Below are positions 7,496 to 14,121 of a DNA stretch of 19,376 nt, piece after piece; the stretch's first letter is position 1; the number at the start of each line of letters is the position of its first letter. Below the pieces are notes generated by a model, which saw only the letters and a list, made by a program, of their open reading frames with translations, did no database searches and was not told where the DNA came from. Position numbers and translations under genes: made by a program. The DNA is from an uncultured Caryophanales bacterium (GTDB lineage Bacteria > Bacillota_I > Bacilli_A > RF39 > UBA660). The DNA is taken from NCBI GenBank assembly GCA_946402785.1, contig CAMIXP010000010.1, positions 1 through 19,376 on the forward strand. The letters run 5' to 3'.

Positions 7496-7978
7496 TTATT
7501 TTTTACCTGCGTGATTTTCATCTGAATCTATTATAATATCTGGCTTTTGTTCCCTATCATATACTGTTTCTAGTCCATCTATATGCTCATCAAAAAGAAT
7601 CTCTTCAAATTCAATTGTTCTCGTTACTTTATCTATTTTACTTAAATAGGAAAAATCCATTTCCTTATTAGGAATTGCATATTCTGTAACGTAGTCATAA
7701 TTTCTCATGTTGATTCTATCTAGGTACTTACCAATTCCTTCATATTGTTTTAATAATTCATCTGGAATATCATAAGTGCATACATAAGTTCCTTCTCTTA
7801 CATAGAAATAAAATATACTTGCGAAATCTTTAAAAAAGTGCAAATATTTTTGATCTGGTTGATATTGATGATTGCTCAACATTCTGTTTTTCTTACACTC
7901 TTTACCAAGAGATTCATATGATTTTGTATTCATCATATTTTCATATTCTTCTTCACTACATAATCGATATACTTTCAT
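7496..7978 (-). CDS. Hypothetical protein (160 aa), conserved-looking, function unknown
   Basis: I do not recognise a named family. The protein is soluble, with no signal peptide or membrane segment. It begins MKVYRLCSEEEYENMM, continues with KYLHFFKDFASIFYFY (44-59), YVCTYDIPDELL (65-76) and TEYAIPNKEMDF (98-109), and ends in an acidic, Lys-tipped tail. Regularly spaced beta-like stretches after a leading Arg, a central HFF and a later Glu vaguely recall small ADP-ribosyltransferase-like folds, but this is speculation. The start has an AGAGG Shine-Dalgarno. It lies between the yebC terminator and the ruvA promoter. No separate promoter or terminator is evident, so expression may rely on read-through from yebC. 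Confidence 0.75.
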   Translation of the reverse strand: MKVYRLCSEEEYENMMNTKSYESLGKECKKNRMLSNHQYQPDQKYLHFFKDFASIFYFYVREGTYVCTYDIPDELLKQYEGIGKYLDRINMRNYDYVTEYAIPNKEMDFSYLSKIDKVTRTIEFEEILFDEHIDGLETVYDREQKPDIIIDSDENHAGKK

Positions 7979-7997
7979 ATAGGTTCCTCTATTTGAT

Positions 7998-8021
7998 AAA
8001 AAGACTGTATTCAGTCTTTTT
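7998..8021 (-). terminator. Hairpin terminator of yebC
   Basis: Ten-base-pair stem AAAAAGACTG/CAGTCTTTTT with loop TATT. Its A and U flanks make it symmetric. It begins at the yebC stop codon and probably terminates yebC, perhaps incompletely since the next gene has no obvious promoter. Confidence 0.75.
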
Positions 8022-8745
8022 ATTCGCTTTCTTTTAAGTTGTAATAAACGTCTTGAACATCATCTAGATCTTCTAGAGCATCTACTAGATGCATTACTTT
8101 TTCTTGTCCTTCTTCATCTAGTTCTACTTCCATATTTGGAATATATGTTAATTCACATTCATTGAATTCTTTTACATCTGCTGCTTCTAATGCATCTTTT
8201 ACAGCTGTGAATGAATTAGAATCCGTTGTGATTACATAACTATCTTCTACTTTTTCAAAGTCTAATGCTCCAGCATCTAGTGCTGCCATCATCATGGTAT
8301 CTTCATCATATTCTGCTGGAATTACGATTGATCCACGTCTTTCAAACATGTAACTTACAGATCCATCGGTTCCAAGGTTTCCACCTGCTTTTGTGAAAGC
8401 AGCTCTTACTTGAGAAGCAGTTCTATTACGATTGTCTGTTAAACAATCAACCATGAATGCTACTCCTCCATGTCCATATCCTTCGTAACGAACAGATTCG
8501 AAGTTTGCTCCATCTGCTCCTCCTGTTGCTTTTTCAATGGCTTTTTGAATATTATCTTTTGGCATGTTTTGAGCTTTTGCCTTATCAACTGCTAAACGTA
8601 ATGCAGCATTTTGACTCGGGTCAGGACTTCCTCCTTTAGCTGCAACCATGATTTCTTTTGCTAACTTTTGGAATACTTTTCCTCTAGCAGCATCCAATAA
8701 ACCTTTTTTTCTATGTATTGTAGCCCACTTTGAATGTCCACTCAT
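8020..8745 (-). CDS. yebC: YebC/TACO1/PmpR family protein
   Basis: The product begins MSGHSKWATIHRKKGLLDAARGKVF, the signature of this family, and at 241 aa has the expected length. An in-frame ATG at 8796 would add 17 residues upstream of that signature. ATG at 8745 has AAGGAGG seven bases before it and is the better start. Other family stretches are GGSPDPSQNAALRLAVDKAKAQNMP and YEGYGHGGVAFMVDCLTDNRNRT. The family was long annotated as a transcriptional regulator; later work links members to translation, mitochondrial TACO1 directly and bacterial YebC to ribosome stalling at proline-rich stretches. In Bacillus it also lies near ruvAB. The promoter is divergent from the DUF192 gene. Confidence 0.96.
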   Translation of the reverse strand: MSGHSKWATIHRKKGLLDAARGKVFQKLAKEIMVAAKGGSPDPSQNAALRLAVDKAKAQNMPKDNIQKAIEKATGGADGANFESVRYEGYGHGGVAFMVDCLTDNRNRTASQVRAAFTKAGGNLGTDGSVSYMFERRGSIVIPAEYDEDTMMMAALDAGALDFEKVEDSYVITTDSNSFTAVKDALEAADVKEFNECELTYIPNMEVELDEEGQEKVMHLVDALEDLDDVQDVYYNLKESE

Positions 8746-8768
8746 ACTAATACCTCCTTTTCTTCTAT

Positions 8769-8796
8769 ATAATACCATATTTTTCCATAATTTCAA
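8769..8796 (-). promoter_or_regulatory. Promoter of yebC
   Basis: Minus-strand TTGAAA (8791-8796), 16-base spacer, TATTAT (8769-8774) preceded by TGG as an extended -10. It stands back to back with the promoter of the plus-strand gene. Confidence 0.65.
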
Positions 8797-8804
8797 AGAT
8801 ATTA

Positions 8805-8813
8805 TGTTATAAT
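8805..8813 (+). promoter_or_regulatory. Extended -10 promoter of the DUF192 gene
   Basis: Plus-strand TGTTATAAT (8805-8813), 16 bases before the start codon. There is no good -35. The predicted leader is about 10 bases and contains little more than the AGGTGA Shine-Dalgarno. Confidence 0.6.
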
Positions 8814-8829
8814 TTCATTAGGTGATTCT

Positions 8830-9153
8830 ATGTATCTAAAAGTACAAAATCAAAAAATAAAAATTCAAGAGGCGAAAACATTTAAAGAACGTTTCAAATC
8901 TTTAAAATTTTATTTAAATACATTAGACTATGGATTATGGTTTCCTAAAAAGAAATTATTAAATACAACATTCTTTTGTCAAAGAGTAGATGCTTGTTTT
9001 ACCGATGATGACTATAAAATATTGTATCTACATGAATTTATTAAATCTGAAAGAAGAATCTTTCACTTTAAAAGCAAACATATTTTTATTCTTCCTCTTG
9101 GTACTTGTGAACATTTAAAAGTAGGAGAAAAACTCAATTTAATCAAAAAATAA
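8830..9153 (+). CDS. DUF192-family protein, cytosolic form
   Basis: This is the only plus-strand gene in the window. The 107-aa product resembles the DUF192 (COG1430) family by its layout: an early TFKERFKSLKF segment, then DYGLWFPKKKLLNTTFFCQRVDACFTDDDYKIL (where family members have a Phe-rich motif followed by a Val/Asp pair), and a C-terminal ILPLGTCEHLKVGEKL that matches the family's LPxGxxxxxxxxxGDxL. The family has no firmly established function. Many members are exported, but no signal peptide is seen here. It shares a bidirectional terminator with the response-regulator gene. Family membership is from motif pattern only. Confidence 0.72.
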   Translation: MYLKVQNQKIKIQEAKTFKERFKSLKFYLNTLDYGLWFPKKKLLNTTFFCQRVDACFTDDDYKILYLHEFIKSERRIFHFKSKHIFILPLGTCEHLKVGEKLNLIKK

Positions 9154-9178
9154 AAAGAAGCATTTGCTTCTTTTTTTT
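9152..9178. terminator. Bidirectional terminator between DUF192 gene and response regulator
   Basis: Stem AAAAAGAAGC/GCTTCTTTTT (9152-9161 with 9166-9175), loop ATTT. On the plus strand it is followed by more T; on the minus strand by U5AU6. It serves both convergent genes and overlaps the stop of the minus-strand one (9177-9179). Confidence 0.85.
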
Positions 9179-9965
9179 ATAGATCATTTCTCATTAATGT
9201 TTTTTCTACAACGATCGTAATAGAACTATCATTGAATGGTTTACTGATCATATCTACGATATCATAGGTGAATGCTCTATCAATTGTTTCTTTTGATGAA
9301 TCTCCTGAAATAATAGATACTGGCATTTTTTCTAGTAATCCATTTCCTCTCATATGTTCTAGTACTCCAAAGCCATCAACTTTAGGCATATTTAAGTCTA
9401 ATAGAATTGCTTTGATGTGACCATTGTCTTTATTGGCTTCAATAATACTGATAGCTTCTTCTCCGTCTTTGGCAATTCCAACATTATATTTTTCTGCGAA
9501 AATTCTCTTAACAAAGTTACGTACAATGTTAGAATCATCAACAACTAAGATTGTATCTTCTGTATAAGGATCTACCTTAGCAGCTTGTGCAGGTTGTCCT
9601 TCTTCTTTTCCATTCATATATTCTTGAATTAACATAATGGCATTATTGGTTTCTTCAATTAATTCATTAATATGCGTAGAAATAAATAATTGGTCTCCTA
9701 CAGCACTTTTTTCTTCATGCTCTGTTGCTTTAGCAGCTAAAGCATTGAATCCATAGAACTTTGCATCATTTTTCATAGAACGTACACACGAATTATAGTT
9801 TTGTGTATCATTTTTTTCCATGAACGTGATTAATTGTTTAATCTTTGTATGAATTCCTACTAAGAATTCTCCTAATTTATCATTGTAGTTCTCTACATTT
9901 CCAAATAAATCAATCGTTGATTTTACATCAATTCCTTTATCTTGTAAAAAAGATATATTCTTCAT
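9177..9965 (-). CDS. Response regulator: HPt-like N-terminal domain without the histidine, plus receiver domain
   Basis: The 262-aa protein has two parts and no DNA-binding output domain. Residues about 17-115 are helical and resemble a histidine phosphotransfer domain: LFGNVENYNDKLGEFLVGIHTKI, then CVRSMKNDAKFYGFNALA where the usual motif is AHxLKGxAxxxG. The phospho-accepting His is replaced by Arg62. A linker rich in Gln and Ala (118-132) follows. Residues 138-258 are a complete receiver: acidic pair D143/D144, phospho-acceptor D190 in LLDLNMPKVDG, S220 and K242 in SKPF. A role in chemotaxis-like or protein-interaction signalling is inference. No histidine kinase gene is nearby. ATG follows GAGGTG. 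The upstream promoter has a TGATATAAT element. Confidence 0.85.
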   Translation of the reverse strand: MKNISFLQDKGIDVKSTIDLFGNVENYNDKLGEFLVGIHTKIKQLITFMEKNDTQNYNSCVRSMKNDAKFYGFNALAAKATEHEEKSAVGDQLFISTHINELIEETNNAIMLIQEYMNGKEEGQPAQAAKVDPYTEDTILVVDDSNIVRNFVKRIFAEKYNVGIAKDGEEAISIIEANKDNGHIKAILLDLNMPKVDGFGVLEHMRGNGLLEKMPVSIISGDSSKETIDRAFTYDIVDMISKPFNDSSITIVVEKTLMRNDL

Positions 9966-9997
9966 AGCGACACCTCTTTTTAGTGTATTCTATAAAA

Positions 9998-10006
9998 ATT
10001 ATATCA
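9998..10006 (-). promoter_or_regulatory. Extended -10 promoter of the response-regulator gene
   Basis: Minus-strand TGATATAAT (9998-10006), about 33 bases before the start codon. The base context TATGATATAAT is the same as upstream of queA and of the gene starting at 16990. The -35 is weak. Confidence 0.55.
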
Positions 10007-10032
10007 TACTTTTTGTAAAGTCACGAGTTTTT

Positions 10033-10737
10033 TTATCGTTGGTTGTAAATAATCGGATAATGAGAATAGTCTTCTAGTTTTGTTTTAACTAGTTGACCCA
10101 TTTTGCCATCTTCCATTCCTCGTTCGACCATATGAGTAGTACTGAATCTCCACTCACCATCATCTTCGAAATAGTCGAAGTAATCTCCGTGAGGTCCCCC
10201 TTCACAGAACCATAACATGAAGTCTATTTTATGCTTTACTGCTTGTTCTAGTAGAGGTTCTGCTCCCTTACATGGCATTAAACCAATAATTAAATCTGCA
10301 TTCCCTAGTTTTGTTTTATTTGTGAATGGTTCTCTTTTTAGAATGAAACGGTCATCACCCTTTATGTCTTTTCCAATTCTTGGGTCATATACCGTAATTG
10401 TTCCTGTTTTTTGTTTTAAGTGGATACGTCTTCCTAATGTTGGAATTGTTCCTCCTCCAACTTCTATAATATTTCTTCCTTCTATTCCATGTACTTGTTC
10501 TAGTAATTTTAAGAAGGCTTCAAATATATTTTTATCATCAGGAATTAATCCTAATTCATCATAAATTTCACGAATGACATCCGTAAAATATACTTCTTTT
10601 GCAAGTCCTCTTTTTGCATAAGATTTTAACATTTCTAATGTATATGTATCATAAGAGTAATAATCTTTGTGTTTTGTTAAGAACTGCATAACATTCATAT
10701 AAGTCATTATTTTCGACTTTTCGTCTTGTGCTTCCAT
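10033..10737 (-). CDS. Putative SAM-dependent methyltransferase-like protein, substrate unknown
   Basis: The 234-aa protein has a helical N-terminal third (1-85). A Rossmann-type segment follows: NIIEVGGGTIPTLGRRI (89-105) fits the glycine-rich SAM-binding loop, TITVYDPR (113-120) gives the acidic residue after strand 2, and ADLIIGLMPCKGAEPLL fits the strand-4 region. A substrate cannot be assigned. FCEGGPHGDYFDYFEDDGEW is a distinctive acidic-aromatic segment. The gene starts 24 bases after obgE, with AGGGGG ahead of its ATG, so it probably belongs to the obgE transcript. No terminator is seen after it, so transcripts may continue into the response regulator. The methyltransferase call rests on the glycine motif and is moderate. 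Confidence 0.68.
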   Translation of the reverse strand: MEAQDEKSKIMTYMNVMQFLTKHKDYYSYDTYTLEMLKSYAKRGLAKEVYFTDVIREIYDELGLIPDDKNIFEAFLKLLEQVHGIEGRNIIEVGGGTIPTLGRRIHLKQKTGTITVYDPRIGKDIKGDDRFILKREPFTNKTKLGNADLIIGLMPCKGAEPLLEQAVKHKIDFMLWFCEGGPHGDYFDYFEDDGEWRFSTTHMVERGMEDGKMGQLVKTKLEDYSHYPIIYNQR

Positions 10738-10761
10738 ACCGATCCCCCTGGTAATCTTTTT

Positions 10762-12033
10762 TTAATCTTTATAATTGAAATAGAAGTTTAAGATACGTAC
10801 TTGATCATTTTCTTCTGCACCAAGTTCTCTTAATTTATCATCTATTCCCATTCTTTTTAATTTTTTAGCGAAGCGATAAGCTGCTTCATCTGATGAGAAT
10901 TTTGTCATTTTGAAAATTCTCTCGATTTCATCTCCTGAAATTACCCAACAATCATCTTCTTTTGTAATGGTGAATGGTTCTTCTTTCTTGAACTTATATA
11001 ACACATTACTTTCAATTTGTGATTCATCATACAATGGGTTTGTTGGGATTGTGTCTAAGATATCTGCTAGACGATCTACTACTTGTTGTAGACCTTTATT
11101 CATAGCAGCACTTACTTCCATAATTTCACAATCTACTTTTTTCTTAAATTCTTCTAGATTGTCTTTTGCTTCTGGTAAATCCATTTTATTAGCAATAACA
11201 ATCATTGGTTTCTCCAATAATTTTTGATTATATTCTCCTAATTCTTTATTAATTAGAAGATAATCTTCATATGGATCTCTTCCTTCTGTTCCAGCCATAT
11301 CTATTACATGAGCAATTACTCTTGTTCTTTCAATATGTCTTAAGAACTTATCTCCTAAACCTTCTCCTTGGCTTGCTCCTTCAATCAATCCTGGAAGGTC
11401 AGCTACAACAAAGCTTCTTCCATCGGATGATTTGGTAACTCCTAAGTTTGGATTTAATGTTGTGAAGTGATATGCTGCAATTTTTGGTTTTGATGCTGAT
11501 ATGCAAGAAATAATGGTTGATTTTCCTACACTAGGTAATCCTACCAATCCTACATCTGCTAGCATTTTTACTTCTACTTTTAAGTTTTTCTTTTCTCCTT
11601 CTTCTCCATTTTCTGAGAAATCAGGAGCTGTATTGGTTTGTGTTTTGAAGGCTGTGTTTCCACGTCCTCCTCTACCACCTTTGGCAATTAACTCTTCTTG
11701 GTCTTTATGGGATAGATCTGCTAGTATCAATCCAGTGTCCATATCGGTTACTACGGTTCCTAGAGGTACTTTCACAATGGTTGGTTCTGCCCCTTTTCCA
11801 TGTTGGTTCTTTCCTCTACCGTTTTCTCCTTTAGGTCCTTTAATTGTCTTTTGGTATCTTAAATCTAATAATGTATGTAATCCTTCATCTACTTTGAAGA
11901 TAATATCAGATCCATGTCCACCATTTCCACCATAAGGTCCACCCATAGGTACATATTTTTCTCTACGAAATGCGGTACAACCGTCCCCACCGTTTCCGGC
12001 TTCTACTCTTAGTAAAACCTCATCTACGAACAT
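10762..12033 (-). CDS. obgE: GTPase Obg/CgtA (ribosome assembly)
   Basis: Obg is an essential GTPase that binds the large ribosomal subunit late in assembly and responds to the alarmone state. The 423-aa protein has all three domains. The glycine-rich Obg fold is 1-158 (GNGGDGCTAFRREKYVPMGG). The G domain follows, with G1 GLPSVGKS (165-172), switch I TTLNPNLG (191-198), G3 DLPG (212-215), NKMD (282-285) and SAA (308-310). The C-terminal OCT domain is about 345-423 (CWVISGDEIERIFKMTKF), a domain typical of Firmicutes Obg. The start has a strong AAAGGAGG. It lies downstream of rplU-prp-rpmA as in many Firmicutes, but with its own promoter. Confidence 0.98.
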   Translation of the reverse strand: MFVDEVLLRVEAGNGGDGCTAFRREKYVPMGGPYGGNGGHGSDIIFKVDEGLHTLLDLRYQKTIKGPKGENGRGKNQHGKGAEPTIVKVPLGTVVTDMDTGLILADLSHKDQEELIAKGGRGGRGNTAFKTQTNTAPDFSENGEEGEKKNLKVEVKMLADVGLVGLPSVGKSTIISCISASKPKIAAYHFTTLNPNLGVTKSSDGRSFVVADLPGLIEGASQGEGLGDKFLRHIERTRVIAHVIDMAGTEGRDPYEDYLLINKELGEYNQKLLEKPMIVIANKMDLPEAKDNLEEFKKKVDCEIMEVSAAMNKGLQQVVDRLADILDTIPTNPLYDESQIESNVLYKFKKEEPFTITKEDDCWVISGDEIERIFKMTKFSSDEAAYRFAKKLKRMGIDDKLRELGAEENDQVRILNFYFNYKD

Positions 12034-12061
12034 ACTATCCCCTCCTTTTTTTGCCGTATGT

Positions 12062-12090
12062 ATTATATCACATTTTTCCGTTTTTGTAAA
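12062..12090 (-). promoter_or_regulatory. Promoter of obgE inside the 3' end of the upstream gene
   Basis: Minus-strand TTTACA (12085-12090), 17-base spacer, TATAAT (12062-12067) preceded by TGA. The -35 and spacer lie in the last codons of the HExxH gene, and the -10 overlaps its stop codon. Confidence 0.75.
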
Positions 12091-13058
12091 TTTCTATTCC
12101 ATTCTTTTTCAATTTCTTGTAAGCGATTGTTGATATTTTCTAGGATTTCTCTATAAGATTTTTCGTCTCCTGTCATCGCAATTTCATTGAAAAGTTCTTG
12201 ATAAACATCTAATTCTTCTAATTTTCTTACAAATAAATCATAGTATGATTGAATATCATTATCGATTCTACCAAATAAAATAGGACATCTTCTTTCATCT
12301 CTTACAGCGTTCTTTTGTGTTCTAATTTCATTTAATAGACGATATCTTGGATTGGAAAGATTATCTAATCCAATTCGGTTATCTCCTGTTTCTACCACAT
12401 GTCTTAATTCATGAAGTACCATACGATCAATCGATGCATGTGGCATATTTTTCATAATAGGTAGAAAACAAATTGTTCTTGTGATACCTCTTTTGTCTTT
12501 TAGGATGCTTGTTGATGCTGCATCTGTATCGGATAATACAATTTCTGCTAATTGAGGTATTGTTAATTCTGGATGCTTTTTTTGAAGTTTTCTTCCCCAA
12601 ATTGTATTTTCGATTAATGATTCTTTTTTGCTTTGAACTAATTCTTTTCTTTTTTCAATCGCATCTGATACAACATTATATCCAAATTTATATTTTAATA
12701 ATCTATTTCCTGTCCATAATTCATTTATTTGATATTCCGAATAAATATTGTGTCTATCTTGTAGGTATTCTTTGAATTCTTGATGCATTGCTTCCTCTAA
12801 TGCTTTTTCTTTTCTTTGATAATCTAAGCATTCTAATTGTGCTTGAAGATAATGTAGTTTTCTTACTTTATTTCTTTTTAAGAAATCTCTTTTATCTTTT
12901 GGATTTGCATCCAAGATAAAAATCGTTTGATTCCATCTTGCTTCTAGAAGACCTCTTCTTTTTTCACCATAGTCTTCTTGATAGAGAGACAATAGTTTTT
13001 CTTTCCATTCTTCTAAAGCCTTTTTTGGTTGTAATATGTTATCAATATTCATTCTCAT
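12063..13058 (-). CDS. Uncharacterised protein with HExxH zinc-peptidase-like motif
   Basis: I do not recognise the family. The 331-aa protein is mostly charged and helical, with no signal peptide or membrane segment, so it is probably cytosolic. The key feature is MVLHELRHVVETG, giving H216-E217-L-R-H220, the zinc-binding motif of many metallopeptidases. It is followed by N243-E244 in LLNEIRTQKNA, where a gluzincin would carry its third ligand. The flanks are coiled-coil-like: 10-150 and 270-325. Peptidase activity is inference. It sits between rpmA and obgE, the place of spo0B in Bacillus. The ATG has an AGAGGG Shine-Dalgarno. It begins just after the rpmA terminator and no promoter of its own is seen. 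Confidence 0.75.
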   Translation of the reverse strand: MRMNIDNILQPKKALEEWKEKLLSLYQEDYGEKRRGLLEARWNQTIFILDANPKDKRDFLKRNKVRKLHYLQAQLECLDYQRKEKALEEAMHQEFKEYLQDRHNIYSEYQINELWTGNRLLKYKFGYNVVSDAIEKRKELVQSKKESLIENTIWGRKLQKKHPELTIPQLAEIVLSDTDAASTSILKDKRGITRTICFLPIMKNMPHASIDRMVLHELRHVVETGDNRIGLDNLSNPRYRLLNEIRTQKNAVRDERRCPILFGRIDNDIQSYYDLFVRKLEELDVYQELFNEIAMTGDEKSYREILENINNRLQEIEKEWNRNLQKRKNVI

Positions 13059-13079
13059 AGTACTACCCTCTTTTTAACG

Positions 13080-13102
13080 AAAAAAGAGCCATCATGGCTC
13101 TT
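13080..13102 (-). terminator. Rho-independent terminator of the rplU-prp-rpmA operon
   Basis: Minus-strand stem AAGAGCCA/TGGCTCTT (13095-13102 with 13084-13091), tight loop of 3, then about six U. It starts about 10 bases after the rpmA stop. Confidence 0.85.
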
Positions 13103-13112
13103 GATTTTTTGA

Positions 13113-13403
13113 TTATCCTTCTACTGGATATACTGAAGCTTTTCTCTTATCTCTTCCTAAGCGTTCAAACTTAACGATTCCGTCAACTGTTGAATAAATC
13201 GTATCATCGTTTCCACGACGAGTATTTGTTCCTGGGAACATTTTTGTTCCTCTTTGACGATATATGATAGATCCAGCTGTAATGAATTCACCATCAGCTG
13301 CTTTTGCTCCAAGTCTACGTCCTGCAGAATCACGACCATTAGATGTTGATCCTTGCCCTTTGTGGTGAGCAAATAATTGTATATCTAATTTTAATAATTT
13401 CAT
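13113..13403 (-). CDS. rpmA: Large-subunit ribosomal protein bL27 with cleavable N-terminal extension
   Basis: bL27 reaches the peptidyl-transferase centre with its N-terminus. The 96-aa protein starts with an extension, MKLLKLDIQLF, followed by AHHKGQGSTSNGRDS, the mature bL27 start. In Firmicutes and some relatives this extension is removed by the protease Prp after the xLQxF-type sequence, so cleavage after Phe11 is expected. The rest (GRRLGAKAADGEFITAGSIIYRQRG ... FERLGRDKRKASVYP) is standard bL27. The Shine-Dalgarno is AGGAGG. It lies 11 bases after prp, the gene for the processing protease, and ends the operon at a strong terminator. Confidence 0.98.
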   Translation of the reverse strand: MKLLKLDIQLFAHHKGQGSTSNGRDSAGRRLGAKAADGEFITAGSIIYRQRGTKMFPGTNTRRGNDDTIYSTVDGIVKFERLGRDKRKASVYPVEG

Positions 13404-13414
13404 AATTCTCCTCC

Positions 13415-13717
13415 TTATTTCACTTCTACATTTTCTGGATATTGTTTTTCCAGATCTTTTAATAGATTAACCATATTGTGTATTAGTAATTGAGTTGTTT
13501 CATCTTCACTTTTAATGTCGATTTTCATACCCTTTTTACCAACCATATATGATAGACTACCTTGATTGATTGTTAGTATTCCATTGACTGTTGTAATTAC
13601 GATACTACTTACCGAACTACATACAATGTCTTTTCCACGATCAGCATACATTGCATGACCTAAAATACTAATCTTTTTATACTTTTTATTCTCTTTTTCT
13701 ACATTAACTGTAATCAT
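13415..13717 (-). CDS. prp: Ribosomal-processing cysteine protease Prp
   Basis: Prp (YsxB family) removes the N-terminal extension of bL27, a step essential in Staphylococcus aureus. The 100-aa protein carries the family signature GHAMYADRGKDIVCSSVSSIV, with the catalytic pair His21 and Cys33, followed by an alpha/beta tail ending in MVNLLKDLEKQYPENVEVK. It lies between rplU and rpmA, its usual place, with only 3 and 11 bases of spacing. There is no obvious strong Shine-Dalgarno before its ATG, and the end of rplU is immediately upstream, so translational coupling to rplU is plausible. Confidence 0.97.
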   Translation of the reverse strand: MITVNVEKENKKYKKISILGHAMYADRGKDIVCSSVSSIVITTVNGILTINQGSLSYMVGKKGMKIDIKSEDETTQLLIHNMVNLLKDLEKQYPENVEVK

Positions 13718-13720
13718 AAA

Positions 13721-14020
13721 TTATCCAATTTTTGTAATTTTGATTTTTGTATAAGGTTGTCTATGTCCTTGTGTTACACGGTTTGATCTATCTTTACTTT
13801 TGTATTTGAAAACTTTAATTTTCTTAGCTTTACCGTTCTTTAGAACTTCTCCTTGAACAGTAACACCTGTAAGATAAGGATTTCCTACTTTTGCATCAAG
13901 CATTAATACTTGATCAAAGTTTACTACATCTCCTGCGTTGCAGTCTAATTTTTCTACGAAAATTTCTGCTCCTTCAGTTACATAGTATTGCTTTCCACCG
14001 ACTTTAATGACAGCGTTCAT
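13721..14020 (-). CDS. rplU: Large-subunit ribosomal protein bL21
   Basis: bL21 binds 23S rRNA together with bL20. The 99-aa protein is full length: it opens with MNAVIKVGGKQYYVTEG, has the central GDVVNFDQVLML, and ends with VFKYKSKDRSNRVTQGHRQPYTKIKITKI, the conserved basic tail. The start has AAAGGAGG seven bases upstream. It is the first gene of the rplU-prp-rpmA operon, driven by a consensus promoter and preceded by an L21-type structured leader, so the operon is probably autoregulated at the RNA level. Confidence 0.98.
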   Translation of the reverse strand: MNAVIKVGGKQYYVTEGAEIFVEKLDCNAGDVVNFDQVLMLDAKVGNPYLTGVTVQGEVLKNGKAKKIKVFKYKSKDRSNRVTQGHRQPYTKIKITKIG

Positions 14021-14046
14021 ATTTTTACCTCCTTTATTAAACTTAA

Positions 14047-14111
14047 GACTCGCTCTCGAGGTACGAAATATTCGTTTTTACCTTTTCAATGCGGTTTGAG
14101 CATGAGGCGTC
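14047..14111 (-). ncRNA. L21-type ribosomal protein leader (cis-regulatory RNA)
   Basis: The 5' leader of rplU can fold compactly. A closing GAC/GTC pairing joins the ends (14109-14111 with 14047-14049) with CTC/GAG extending it. A hairpin ATGC-TCAAACC-GCAT and a second arm GGT...ACGAA-TAT-TTCGT-ACC lie inside. Firmicutes rplU operons commonly carry an L21 leader of this general size and place, thought to bind a ribosomal protein. Assignment is by position and hand folding. Confidence 0.7.
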
Positions 14112-14121
14112 AAACACATAG

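Noticed and set aside
7496..8022. yebC plus 160-aa gene as a toxin-antitoxin pair
   Set aside because: yebC is a conserved housekeeping gene with its own terminator, and the second protein shows no toxin-family motif.
11501..11935. Plus-strand open frame opposite obgE
   Set aside because: Antisense shadow of the glycine-rich Obg domain, giving a Pro/Phe/Ser-rich artefact.
13157..13372. Second minus-strand frame inside rpmA
   Set aside because: Out of frame with bL27, which is unmistakable. No start signal of its own.
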